Assembly (NCBI GenBank): GCA_038049695.1
Contig: CP142456.1
Span: forward strand, 71,881,922-71,945,921
Source: Cinnamomum chago
Lineage: Eukaryota; Streptophyta; Magnoliopsida; Laurales; Lauraceae
Reading direction: 5' to 3'
Length of the DNA stretch: 64,000 nt
The position numbers and the translations under genes were made by a program. The notes under the pieces were generated by a model. That model saw only the letters and a program-made list of their open reading frames with translations, searched no databases and was not told where the DNA came from. Shown piece after piece: positions 12,290 to 24,285 of this stretch (within the stretch, counting starts at the first letter, position 1; the number at the start of each line of letters is the position of its first letter).

Positions 12290-12799
12290 GGTAGCATTTT
12301 CAAGTTGTTTGATTTGCTTAATATAATGATTAAGAATGCCATATGATGTTAACATTTTTTTGCATATGGATAAGGTGCACACTCCTCTTATGTTTAGTGG
12401 GCCCAGTGGGAATACATAAACTACATGTTACACTTAGCGTACTAGTTTGCATTGTTACATTAGTTACCATGGCTCTAATTTATGAACTTTCTAACTTGAA
12501 GCATAGCCAGAGGCCACGTGGCATGGGAAAAGGGTGATGAGTGCAAAACAATACAAGAATCCTTTTGAGTATCCAAACTGTCATAGGTGATGCGTTATTT
12601 CACTTTCAATTTGAAACCGACGGCTTGCAAGCATTGGAGTTTCCGCCGTTTGGTTTGGCCCACGTGACACCATGGGCTTCATGTGACCCGATTATCTTGT
12701 AATCCTTTTTCAAAATACACACACAATCTATTTCAAAAGGAGTGATATGAAGTAGAGATTTTGGTAGTGAGAAGAAATTGGTTGAAATGGATAGTTAAA

Positions 12800-13735
12800 G
12801 AATTGATGGTACTCAAGTTTTTTTATCATTGTATAGAGAGTTGAATTGAATGAGAGGCTGAAATTTTGATCCATAGACATTTTCATGCTTCTAAAGAGGA
12901 TTAACGGTTGAGATCATGATTTTTAGGCTCATGGAACACCAGAAATATAAATCTAAGGTTCTTCAACTTTTTAGTAAATATCTCGGGGTTTGAGATATAT
13001 CAACGGCTCAAATTTGAGACCATAGCTGTGTTTGGAGTGATGGATATTTTCAATTATTTGGATTATAACTTATGGCCCAAGATTAAAGGGGGAAAAGAAA
13101 AGACGAAAAGGGTCAAAATCATGTTTTAGTTGATGTTTCTAACTGGGGTGTGTCCAACAATTCTTGTGTTTTTATCATTTTCTCAAGATATGGACCAAAT
13201 CAGGGGTTGAGATATTTAGTCATAGTCATTTTCAATCTCTCAAAGTGGATCATGATTATGGAGCACATAGAAGTCCATAAATTCAAATATATGATTCTGC
13301 GTTTTTCACAAATATTTTGAGATTCAAGACATATCAACAACTCAAATTTGAAACCTTTGTCGTATTTCTTAGGGTCATAAACATTTTCAATGGTTTGGAT
13401 TAGAATTTACTAGCTCAGAATTAAAAATAAAAGAAAAGAAAAAACAGATAGGTTCAACTTTTGTTTCTAACATGAGTATATCCAATGGTTCTCACGTTTT
13501 CATCATTTTCTCAACATATGGACCAAATTAAAGGCTGAAATTGCCTTAGACATTTTCAGTCTTCCAAAGAAGGTCAACCACTCAGATCGTGATTATGGGG
13601 CTCACAGAAGTCTAAAAATTCAAATTTATGGTTTTGTAGTCTTTCACAAGTGTCTCGAGATCCATGTCAGATAAAAAGTTCAAAATTTGATCCACTAGTT
13701 GTGTTTGGCCCTCTTGGTCAATCATTATTTACTAT
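12800..13735. repeat. Diverged tandem repeat, period about 330 bp, nearly three copies
   Basis: Anchors recur at a constant step: TATGGACCAAAT at 13189 and about 13517 (step 328); CAACGGCTCAAATTTGAGAC at 13001 and a variant near 13334 (332), with a weaker third near 13664. The block CATTTTCA..TCTCAAAG..GATCATGATTATGG..CACATAGAAGTC also recurs in each unit. Copies differ by roughly 20-25% by eye. No coding potential. Confidence 0.72.
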
Positions 13736-14213
13736 ACTAAAATTAAATAAATATATATATATAATAAAAACACGGTGATGCTAAAATTACCATGTTGGGC
13801 ATTTAAAGGTCGAAAAGTGCATGTCAACTACTAAAAAACCATCAAGACATGTGAGGCCCCACCCCTTGTGGGCCCTCTAATTGAATATTTGAATACTATT
13901 TAATATTAATTAGTAGCTAATTATCCTAATTAGGGGTTAGTAAGGATAATATATTTCCTAAGTTTTAGTTAGATTAGCTTAGTTGAGTTAAATTAGCCTA
14001 GTTGTATTAGTCATAGGGTTAATTGGAGTCTTTTGCTATTTTTAGGATTAATGATGAGTGGAGGCACTGGCTTGTCAATAGTGTTTACCATAGGGGGGTA
14101 TCCGTAAAATTCTTTTCTAGAACCTTCCCACCTAAAGACCTATTTGCCCCCAACCCTAACCCTAATTCTATACAACCCTAAAGGGTATTCTAGTCCTTAG
14201 TCACCCCAAACCC

Positions 14214-14220
14214 TATAAAT
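14214..14220 (+). promoter_or_regulatory. TATA box of the LTR promoter
   Basis: TATAAAT is followed within 30-60 bases by a CT-rich run, the usual layout of a plant LTR promoter and leader. It sets the plus orientation of this LTR. Confidence 0.5.
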
Positions 14221-14732
14221 CTAGCACATTTCCCAAGGAAACCTAGCAACTATTCATCTCTTCTTCCATTTCTCTCTTCTTCCTCTCTCTCATTTCTCTT
14301 CTAGACTTAGGCTGGGACTGTTCTTGTGCTGGGAGAAAGACCTAGGAGCTGTTATCATCTTCATCTTCTTGCTTGGCTTGGTTTTCTTCTCTATCTCTCT
14401 CTACAACTTCTCATACATCAAAGGCAAGTGCAATATACTTTTAACATAAAATGTATGCTTCCATTTCAGTTGATTTTACAATTTTTAGTTTAGTTATTAG
14501 CCTTGTGATAGATCTACCTCGAGCTTAGTTTTGTTTGGATTCATGGCATTGATGGATGAGTTTCTACCCATTTGGAAGATCAATGGCCCCTTATGGTGTT
14601 GGATGGAGGTGCATAGAAGTGTTTTTGTATTTTCTAATGTTCTGGTAATGATTGGGCGAGATTTGAAGTGATTTAATGGAAAAATGGGTGGAAGAGGAAG
14701 AACCCAGAAAATCTGGTTTTCTGCAGGGTTGT

Positions 14733-15235
14733 GTGTGCCCGGTCGACCGACCTGCAGTCGGTCGACCGAGCACACTAAAAAGTTGGGAAAAATAGGTCTC
14801 AGTTATATTTTCCTGCAGACTGAGTTTTAGTGTACCCGGTCGACCGGGCCCTGCCCAGGTCGACCGAGCACACTGATTTTTGCAGGAAATGACTGGAAGT
14901 TGGTTTTCTCCTGAAACCCAGACATCCTGTGTGCCAGGTCGACCGAGCACACAGGATTTGCAAGGAAAAATGTCTGAAAGCTGGGACATCCTTTTTTTCC
15001 AGGGTTTTTGGTGTATGCGGTCGACCGCCCAAGCTAGGAGGTCGATCGGACACACAGGAGATTTGCCTGGAAATAGATTAAGTCTTCCAGGAGGCCTGAC
15101 CTAGTTTTTCAGTGCACTCGGTCGACCGACCAGGCCAGGAGGTCGACCGAGCACACTGCACCAGGTCGACCTGGGGGTCAACCCCCAGTGTACCCAGTCG
15201 ACCGGCCTGCAGCCAGGTCGACTGAGCACACTGGG
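14733..15235. repeat. Array of GGTCGACC palindromes in the LTR leader
   Basis: Eleven GTCGAC hexamers (plus one GTCGAT) lie in about 500 bp. Most form paired units: GTGTGCCC-GGTCGACCG, 9-14 spacer bases, then GGTCGACCGAGCACAC. The outer GTGTGC/GCACAC is also inverted, so each unit is palindromic at two scales. Units recur at about 76-102-bp steps (near 14733, 14831, 14930, 15010, 15112, 15188) with unlike sequence between them. Confidence 0.9.
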
Positions 15236-16974
15236 AGACTGTGATTTTCCAGTTTTCAGTCATTTGAAGTTGTGATCGTTTGTGGGGCCCATTGACCATC
15301 CAAATGGACATTTAGTGATGTGCCAAGCCCAAGTCAACGGTGTGGCTCAACCTTGACTCGTGGGGACCACAAAGTAGGGTTTTGGTTGTTTAATCTAAGA
15401 TGATTCGATCTCTAAAAGTTGTCAATGATGCCCGTAACCTCAGGAGCACCAAACACAGTATCTCTTGGCATCTGAGACCTCATTTAGGGATCAAATTACC
15501 TGAGATGGGCCTAGACCTGAATGTGGTTCATTTCCTAGGATTGGACTATTGTATTTCCCTATTGATTCTCATATTGAAGTTCATACTTCACTTTTCACAT
15601 TTACTGTTACTCTTATATCCTTAGTGTAGCTTATAACTGTTAATTAATGGAAATGAATGACTTGAACCTAGGATATCTAGAGGTGACCCGATAGTATGAT
15701 TTGAAGAACAATGACCCGTGTCTGTGGCTAGGCGGGCCCTTATTGGGCCTAAGTATGGATATGTGTACCCTTAGATTGGAGAGGCAGTTTATACTAGGAT
15801 TATAACTCCTGATGAAGGAGAATGAGTTGACTTTCAGTAGAAATGGATATGATGCCTCGTTTGGACTGTTTTAGACCAGGCCACGTGTTGATGGGCCTTG
15901 GTATGGATCCAACGACTGGGCTTGGACTTGGATATAATCCATGGACTGATTTGTTATTTGAGACTTGGTTAAGATCTTGTTCACGCAAGGCAAAGCCTAG
16001 ACAGACACAGACCCTTAGAGTTTTCTCGAGTCGGCATAGACATTTACTCAGTTGATTTAAGCTCAGCTTGTGGACTGATCATCCCCGGTAGGAGCTATTA
16101 TAAGTGTTGAGGAGCTATCATGATGAGCCATGTGGTTAGACGAACGGTGTGATGCCGGGTCCGGTCTTGAGTGATGAGTGTGATGAGATGGTTGAGTGAT
16201 TTGCATGGTTAGTAATCCTCAGCACTGGTGAGATTCCCGCCGCAACTGTGTTCAGTATGGGAGGGCCGCGGCATAATATCCCGTTGTATTCCAGCTCGTG
16301 TGAATGTGCCATTTTGTAGTAGATTAGATGTTGTATATTTATCCTGATTCTTTATGCTTTTCTTGCTCAACTGCCTAGATCATTTACCTTGTTACTCCTT
16401 AATTTATATACCTGTCTCTACTCCTTTGATATATATATATATATCATATGTTACTTGTATACTGTGACTTGCCAGATCTTTAGATCTGACCCATCTTTGG
16501 TGCTTAGGCCTTGACCCAGAGTATGCGGAAGACGCGCTTGCGCTCGTAGAGGCGTCTGTCGTCGGAGACTACGTTTGGGGCCCGGCCGACCCCGATGTCG
16601 AGCCGGAGGGTGGAGAGCTATTACCAGGGCCAGGGCTTTGAGAGTCTTACTTTGTTTTGGGCTTTGAGAGAATTTTGTAGTGAGCTGGGTAGTTATGAAT
16701 TATGTAATTAACTTTTGTCCTTAACAACTGATACCTTTAAACTAGATTGCTGTTCAGCTCTTATTTAATACATATATTGATACTCATTGCTTTCGCTTTA
16801 CTTGTTATGCTTCCGCAATTTAACCGTTGATAGTATATCATCCGAAAGTTTTAAATTGAACCTCACTGCGGGTCTACGATCTTGAAAGTTCTCAGATTTT
16901 CCGGGAAGTAGCGTGCCAACTTTGGGTATTCCGACGACTTTATCAGTATCCGGAATTGGGGCGTTACACTACCA

Positions 16975-17930
16975 ACAAGCGCGTCTATGCACTTAGTACA
17001 TATGTGTCTATTCTAATTCTCCCTATTTCTCAGGTTGTGCAAAATAAAGGTTGTGCCACTATTTGAGGTTTCAAACAGAGGTGGACAATATGCTTGTCAA
17101 ATGAACTTAATTCGTTTTAGATATGTTTTTAGACAAATAGAGGTGAAAAGTAGAGATGCCAAACCTCAGCTTAGATCTATTTGCAATAGAGCCTTTTCAA
17201 GAGTACTTTATAAATGGATGTCTTGTAAACTCTTTTTCATTTGAAATGCAAACTTATCATATAGTAAAAATTCCATGATTGAACCTATTATAAAGTAAAG
17301 ATAGTGCAGGAAAACTCAAGTCATATGGTTAAAGTCATTTAAGCATCATCAAAATCAAAATCCCAAAGAGAATGCTTCCATCCAAGCATGTCAATGACAT
17401 TTCCAGTGTTTGAGACTATATGAGGACCCAACCCCTTTTGAGAGGTGTCAGCAACTCAAGACATTTGAGTTATAGTAATAGTTTAGGAGTCTATTGGTAC
17501 AAACTAAAGTGAAAATGAATTTAAAATGAAAAGATATGACCACTCAAAGATGCTTCGTTGAATCAGTTATGCTGCTAAACTTTGTACGACCTTGCGAGGC
17601 ACCCCTTGTTTGAGCATTTGCTTGTCACACTTACCAAGGTTATTTTGGGCTGAGATTTTGGATATTCAAAGACCTATTGCCAAACTTTATTTATGCCTAT
17701 TTCCAAGGGAAAATTTCTTTGTTTACCTAGTTTTCAATTCACATACTTCTGGAACATAGGCTGCCTAAAATTGTTGAAACGGTGCAGTTTTTCTAAATGT
17801 TCAATTTCCTCCCTTCATACCAGGTCTGGAATTTCTCTTCTTAGTCAGTCATTAATTGTTGTATTCTCAGCAACAAAAATATGTTCAAACATGAAACCTA
17901 AATCTAATGCATGCAATTAATACTTTCCAA
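16975..17930. other. Unassigned sequence between two LTR-like segments
   Basis: No gene recognised. It may be internal sequence of the minus-strand LTR element to its right, but no primer-binding site, gag or pol motif could be read. Confidence 0.35.
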
Positions 17931-18446
17931 CCATAGATCATGCAAAGACAAATATAAAGTTTCCAAATATAACATAGAATGATGCAATTAGAAATTTATA
18001 AATTAGAAATAATTTCTGTAAAAACAATAAGAAAAACATCTGAAAATAAAAATAAAAGTGGTGGAAAAAATAAAAGCGAATAAATAATGCCTCCAAGATC
18101 ATAGAATTCAACAATGGTCTACGCATTGAAAACACGGGCATTCTAGCCATTCTCCTCTCTTAAAAAGCGTGATTTCTCTCGACTCTAATTCACCTGTTTT
18201 ATTTCTAAACCTAATTCTAAGCATTTGATATATCGTCTCCAAAAATAACATATAAAAAAAACTATAACAATGAAAATAAACCGCTTACCCTAGGAAAATG
18301 CTTATGCATGCGGAATCAATCAAAAAAGGCTTTTATTCCTCAATCTTGGAGTACATGAAATTAATAAACTTCTTTCTTCATTATTCTCTCAAACAAGCCT
18401 CTCAGTCTATTCCTAAGAAGAACTAGAAAGGAGAAGAAGAAGGGAT

Positions 18447-18484
<38 letters not shown>

Positions 18485-19713
18485 TGGATGATGTAGTGGA
18501 GGAAGCCCTAATGAGGCTTGGAGTTCCAGCCCCCTTGATGCTCCTTTTATACTTTTTGGTCTCTTAATTTTCAATGATTATTATTTCCTTCCATGACTTG
18601 ATTCTTGGCTTAGCTTCCAAGCAAGATCTCCTTCTTTGGTATTGTTTCCTTGTTTGAGATGATTCTTGGGTTAATCTCCAAATAGTTCTCTTTAATTAGC
18701 AAGAATTTGAATCGGAGAGGATTTTTTGCTAATTATGGTCTCTTGGGCTCAAAGTCTTGCGAAATTGAACTCCTCAAAGATCTCTCATATTGCCAATTTT
18801 GGAACTTCTTGCAATTCCCGCATAGAATTATAGTATCCAACACCCCAAGGTCATATCTCCCTCAATATAGCTCTGGTCGATGCAATTTTGGACTTCATAA
18901 ATATCTACTCGAAAAGAGCTTTCCAACGGTGGATAGATTGCGTCGATCTGACACTTGATTTGAAAGTTATGACCATCTTAATCTTGTTGCCCATGATAAA
19001 AACGAGAATAAATTTGCAAGACTTTAGCTTTCCATATGTGACTCATCTTGGACATCCAAGACATGTGTGAATCTTTCCCTCTTTGCTTCTTGCTTCTTTC
19101 CTTCTTAGTTTGCTTCCTTTGCTTGCAACTTTGACTAGTCAACCCATGAAATAAACTTTCCTTTCTTGCAATTTCTTTATTGACTTGAACTTCAAATTTA
19201 GTAAGCCAAAAATACTATCCAAATCTGAATTTTCTTTTCTTGCATGAGTTTGGCTCTTCCATCTTTGACTTTCCTTTTGGCCTCTCTCTCACATTTCATC
19301 AATGCATGGGCCCACATTTTTTTTATCTTCGATCCCTACACAAACTGGAAGAAACAAATTTATTATTAATCATATGTAAGAAAATATATGTGGACCATGC
19401 ATGGGACCGTAACATGTCTAATGATGCACCAAATTAACAAACTTTCTAAAAACAACACATGTTGCCAAAATAGCAGGTATGCATTAATGAAATCAAAAGC
19501 CAATTTGGTGTGATGAATTTGATGATGAAAAACCCTAACCTCACAAAAGTCATGCAATGTGATGAGTTTTGACTAATTTTGACCAGATTTCTAAATTTAT
19601 GCTCAAATGCATGAAATCATGAAATCTAGTATATTTCTATGCAATCAACCCTAATTAAGTCTACAAATGTAAATGAAATGATGACAAGATGACATAATCT
19701 CGTGGACTTATCA
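17931..19713 (-). mobile_element. LTR-like segment, minus strand (boundaries uncertain)
   Basis: Read on the minus strand, the segment begins TGATAAGTCCACGAGATT at 19713, reaches a promoter-like TATAAAAG at 18551-18544, and continues into a leader containing a (TC)n run and CTTCTTCTTCTCC. That is the order of an LTR. The far end and TSD could not be placed and no internal domain was seen. Confidence 0.42.
18449..18481. repeat. (GA)16 microsatellite
   Basis: Pure GA run of 33 bases, next to GAAGAAGAAGG. Confidence 0.95.
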
Positions 19714-21475
19714 TATATTGATGGTCCTGGTTTATTCATGTAGAATAAATTGTGTGATCATTTGGTTCTAGGGTATGTCTTTGCTGGTATTTGGTTGTTG
19801 TCTTCAGCCTTCTCCTATATAACAAAATAAAACAAAAATAAAATAAAAATACAACTATATAGGCAAAGGTGTAAAAAAAACGTAGGTTATCTGATTCCAC
19901 ACACACACACACACAAAAGGGTGTCCGACCTCTTTGAAAACCGGTTATTTCCTCCCGCACGTGAAGTTCTTGCCACTCCCACGCACTGGGTAAATCAAGC
20001 TTTTGCCTAGTAAGAAGCCACAGGGAGAGTGTGCGAGTTTGAAAATACAACCTCTAGTTTTTGAGCCATGGTCCTAGCCAACCGCACTGCCCCTCGAGGC
20101 TAAACACATTACTGTGTTTGTCAAAAACATTGCTTTCGCACGAGTAAATAAGTACATCCAACAATTTTTGACGTGTTCTGATTTTTTTTCGATGTTTCTC
20201 ACAAATATCTCAAAGTCTACGAAGACTTAAATAATGGAACTAAACTTCTTGATGCTAATCATTAATATGAGAATATTGAAAGGTTCATATCATGAATTGG
20301 TGCCTACAAAAGTGGAGAAAACCAAACCCTTTTTTTCTTTTACCCTTGAATTCAAGAAACCCTAAAATGGACGCGATTGGATTCTTGATTTAAAGAAAAT
20401 CTTCAACAAGAAGTGAGAAAAATGGCCTTTTCTTAATCCAAACACAATTAGTTCTTGGTTATAAAGATAAAACTATAATTTGAAAAGTGAAAAGTAAGAA
20501 AGCTTGTAACACAAACAGAAGACACAGGGAAATCGCCTCCCATTCAATGTGAAGATTAAGTATTTTCCTTCCATGATCTCAATGGCACATCAATAACCTT
20601 TCAACCCATAGCTACAACTAATTTTGAACCTTTTTTTTTTTTGCCAAGAGAGGAATGGGAGGTTCGTTATGTAAAGATGACTTTTTAAACACCCATTTGC
20701 AATATATTATTTCACTAGAATAGTTTTGATCTCTAGTTTGTAGTAGCCAATCAAAGAGACAAGATGCCCAATGGCGAAGTATGGATACTTTCTCAATTTC
20801 AGTATGGAAACTCGACAAGGCCGTGCTCAAATGTTGGGTTTCCTAATTCCTATCTTTACTATAACCCTAGTGCCATCTTCTAGGATTCCATTGTAAACTT
20901 TACCAAATCTGCTACACCGCAAGAAGCAGGCTCCCTTCCAACTTGTGCATCAAATCTATCTCTCTTGGACCTTTTCACTCTTCTACTTATTTATCTTAGT
21001 ATCTTTCATCTCTTTTAATGAAATGTCTTTGTTACCACCTCAAAAAAAATGTGAAGACCCATTTGGAATTCAAAGAGGCCAAAAGAGAAACTCATTGCTC
21101 CACTCTTTTGGGACTTATGGGGTACTTTTGTCAAAGCAAAAGAATTCCCAAAGCAACATATGCCAAAAATTTAAAACCTTAATTGTTAATTAGCATTAAG
21201 TAAGATTCTTTGTGATTTTCTTGTAAAAATCCCAAAGGTTTAAGATATGAAATTAAATATCAAGGTCTATTCGCTCTATAAAGAAGATGCAGCCCATAAC
21301 CTATTTAAGAATTACAACATGTACCCCCCACCTAGCTTCAATGACATATGTAATATTTTATCACTCCTCAAGTATGTAATTATGAGGGCTGAAAATGGCC
21401 TTACTTACACTCTATTTTCATGATGCATAAATGAGTCCAAATAAATGTGTGCGTCATTTTATATATATTAAAGTA
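19714..21475. other. Intergenic, no gene seen
   Basis: A (CA)n run lies at about 19898-19914. The minus strand around 20030-20090 has weak tRNA-like A and B boxes that I do not call. No ORF here is recognised. Confidence 0.5.
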
Positions 21476-21479
21476 AACG

Positions 21480-21618
21480 GGGAGGAGGCTGTGAGGGGTG
21501 CCACGTCATCACCCACATGAGTTCTCTTTTCAGAAAAATAAAAATAGGGAGGATGGCTGTGAGGGGTGCCTGTCATCACCCACATGAGTTCTCCTTTTAG
21601 AAAAATAAAATTACTTAG
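21480..21618. repeat. Tandem duplication, about 70-bp unit, two copies
   Basis: GGCTGTGAGGGGTGCC, CATCACCCACATGAGTTCTC and AGAAAAATAAAA occur in the same order twice. The unit contains no gene. Confidence 0.88.
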
Positions 21619-21659
21619 AAAAAAGGGAGGGAGGCTTTGCCTTTCACGTGGGGCCTTGC

Positions 21660-21930
21660 TTGGTGCCTTTCTCAATCTCCTAAAATCTCTCCCCCTCATC
21701 AAGCAATTATACATTCCTAAAATCACTCCCTCTAATACTTCCCTAAAATCTCTCATCCTCCTAATATCTCTCCCTCTAAGTCTACCTTAAAATCTCTCAT
21801 CCCCCTAATATTCCTCATCAATTACAATTTCTTTTAATCACATTCAAATTTCATTCTTGTAATCTTTGATTCTAATACTTCCTAAAATCTCTTATCCTCT
21901 TAATATCCCTCCCTCTAATACTTCCCTAAA
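21660..21930. repeat. Degenerate CT-rich repeat
   Basis: Variants of CTTCCCTAAAATCTCTCATCC and TAATATCTCTCCCTCTAA recur irregularly six or more times. Confidence 0.7.
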
Positions 21931-21938
21931 ATCGTTCA

Positions 21939-21961
21939 TTATATATATATATATATATATT
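21939..21961. repeat. (AT)n microsatellite
   Basis: About eleven AT units directly after the CT-rich degenerate repeat. Confidence 0.9.
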
Positions 21962-23083
21962 TAAATTGAAACAATCGATTTGGTAACTTTAAGATTTGAA
22001 ATTCAAAGAGTAGGGGATTAAAAGACAAAAGACTGACTCCTCAAGTCACCTAAAAGAATTTAAATCAATCTCCCTCATCGTGGTCCCTTTTTAAGGGAAT
22101 TTGGTTCTTAAAAGTTCCATCCACATTAACATTCATTTCTAAAAAAAATCTTCTCCTTCTCTCTTAGTTAATCTTATCTTGTAGATTACATCCACCCACC
22201 TTAAATTATCTCATTCAAATTTGTCTTCCTTCCTACTAAAAGAAAAGTCTTTCATTCCAAAGATGTTTGCCTATCCCAAAATAGTAGTAAAAGTAGTTTG
22301 CATAGCCTTTTTGTATAGTCCACTTTGATCAATCTAATCCCTTTTTCCAATTGAGTTGGTACAAGATCTAATTTAACACTCTTCTAGCCAGAAGCTTGTT
22401 GTTGTCATCTTCAAAGAACAAGGTGACAAAATAGTTAGGAATCTAAAAAATATGAGCATTTTTTTTTTAATTCCATGGATGTTGATTTTAGAACTTATGT
22501 GATGGATTACTGACATTTTTTATGTTTTATACTAATTGAAGGTGTTTTTTTGCCTATAAAAAGTTGATAAACCTTTATTTTGATCCTGCAAGAAGCAAAC
22601 AACAATACAAATTCAGGACTTTGTGTTTACACAAGTAGAGATAGATGTTTACATCATTTTTTAATTATAATCATGTTAAAAGTGTTAGAATGGCAGGTCA
22701 TGCTCCGGCAATCGTTTGAAACATTGAATAAGTAGAGAAAGGTATGAGTTTGATCAGAATATTAATTGTTGCTGGGATTGGCGACTGATGCATATGGGAC
22801 ATGTGCACTAGGATTTGGGGAGGATCACAACCAACTTGAAACCGAGTTGCAAAAATAAAAAAAATAAAAAAATAGCACAATTTATATATTTGTTGATTGG
22901 AAGGAAAGTATAGATGAGCATGTGATTGGGTTCAATATTGGCTACTGCTGGTAACTATATCATCGATTTGAAAGCTGGTGGTTGGTACGAATAGGGCATG
23001 CGCCATTTTCAATTTTGCTGTCCAGGCAGGGTCTGGAGATTGAAACTTCTATAAAGATGGTAATGTAGTAAAATATCTTCACT

Positions 23084-23086
<3 letters not shown>

Positions 23087-23128
<42 letters not shown>
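23087..23128. repeat. (TC)21 microsatellite
   Basis: Pure TC run of 42 bases. Confidence 0.95.
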
Positions 23129-23135
<7 letters not shown>

Positions 23136-24207
23136 GTTTCTCAATATCAAATATCAGATTTCAGATTTCAACTAATATAGTTGTCTAGGGTGAATGAATG
23201 AATACTGAGTGAGAAATGATATCAGATAAAAAAGGCCTAATCTTTACAAATATGGTGTTTCTCAAATCAGGTATGTATGCTTTACAATTTTGTATTTTCT
23301 ATTTTTTTTATGTATGCAATTGTTGAATATATATCATAAAAGTACATTTATATTTGTTGTATATGAATTTCATAGTAGTTGTCCAAACATGATGAATTCT
23401 GGTATCTAATATTGTCTTTACTTTTTTGTATAATTGTTCATTAACATAAGCAGACTTTTTCCATTTTTCTAACTTTGTTAAATTTATCATCTTTCAAATG
23501 ACTTGGAAAAATAACTACCTTATTTCTTATTCAATTCTTTATTTGAAACTAAATTCGTTAGTTATTCTTTTGCATTAACTTAATTGAGTTTAAAGATCCT
23601 TTTATATTACATTATTATGATATTTTTATACAGATGTAGGTGTCTCTGTGGGTCTCATTTTTTATTAACTAATATGATAATTTTGAAATATTGGTTCTTA
23701 TTATAGGGCCCGGGCTAAACACAGGCCTTTGTTGCTAGTAAATATATAAATGAGTGTAAACAAACGACCCCAATGTCAAAATAAAAAAAGAGGCTTTTGG
23801 CGGTACACGTCAACAAAAATGGTTTGCTTAAAACCGCTTCAAACCATTTCAGAGAAGCAAAAACCAGATTCTTCTGAATCGCAAAAGCAAAAGGCGAAGA
23901 TGAAAGAAATTGCAAAACCTAGAAGCAAACTTAACTCATCGAATACCTCCATCATCTGAATCGTCTTCACGTGGTTAGAAAAAGTACTTCTTCCATTCCT
24001 AAAAAGAAGATGTACAAGATAATTTCTTTTGAAAAAACCTAAAAACCTAATTTGATTTCGTTCTTCTTTGATTTTATTAATTCTTTATGCTCAACTCTAT
24101 GTGGACAATGGCTAGACCAAACCTCAATTCAAGAGAAAAAGCAAGCGAAAGTTAGATAAATCTGTTCGAAACTCAGATAAATTTGTTCGAAACTCAAAAA
24201 AGTTGTT

Positions 24208-24285
24208 CAAAACTCAGATAAATTTATCTGAGTTTTGCCTGAAGTTTAGGTAAGTTTGCCGAAAGCTCAGATAAATTTATCTGAG
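24208..24285. repeat. Two copies of an AACTCAGATAAATTTATCTGAGTT palindrome
   Basis: A perfect 30-base palindrome centred on AAATTT (24208-24237) is followed by a second copy of its 20-base core, CTCAGATAAATTTATCTGAG (24266-24285). Single half-sites (AACTCAGATAAATTTG, AAATTTATCTGAACTC) lie on either side between 24155 and 24310. No ORF explains the constraint. Confidence 0.9.

Larger units (their letters stand above)
13793..16969 (+). mobile_element. Large probable solo LTR (Gypsy/Tekay-like)
   Basis: The segment begins TGTTGGGC and ends GGGGCGTTACAC, flanked on both sides by TACCA (13788-13792 and 16970-16974), a 5-bp TSD if the last C belongs to the element. The alternative end at ...TTACA leaves the TSD one base out of register. 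Inside are a promoter-like TATAAAT (14214-14220) followed by a CT-rich leader, and a GC-rich block with ordered GTCGAC palindromes (14738-15235). No gag or pol sequence lies inside. A 3-kb LTR ending GGGGCGTTACA is usual for Tekay/Del-type Gypsy elements; that assignment is inference. Confidence 0.62.

Noticed and set aside
14591..15055. 154-aa minus-strand ORF and its neighbours in the GTCGAC array
   Set aside because: Open only because the palindromic repeats lack stops; the Cys/Arg/Gly-rich translation repeats with the motif and matches no protein.
14733..15235. CRISPR-like array
   Set aside because: Plant nuclear DNA, irregular spacing, palindromic units and no cas genes; it lies inside an LTR.
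20030..20090. Minus-strand SINE-like A/B boxes (TGGCTAGGACC and TTTTCAAACTCG)
   Set aside because: Boxes are weak matches and no second copy or tail was seen.
21454..21756. 100-aa minus-strand ORF
   Set aside because: Spans the 70-bp tandem duplication and CT-rich repeat; repeated composition explains the lack of stops.
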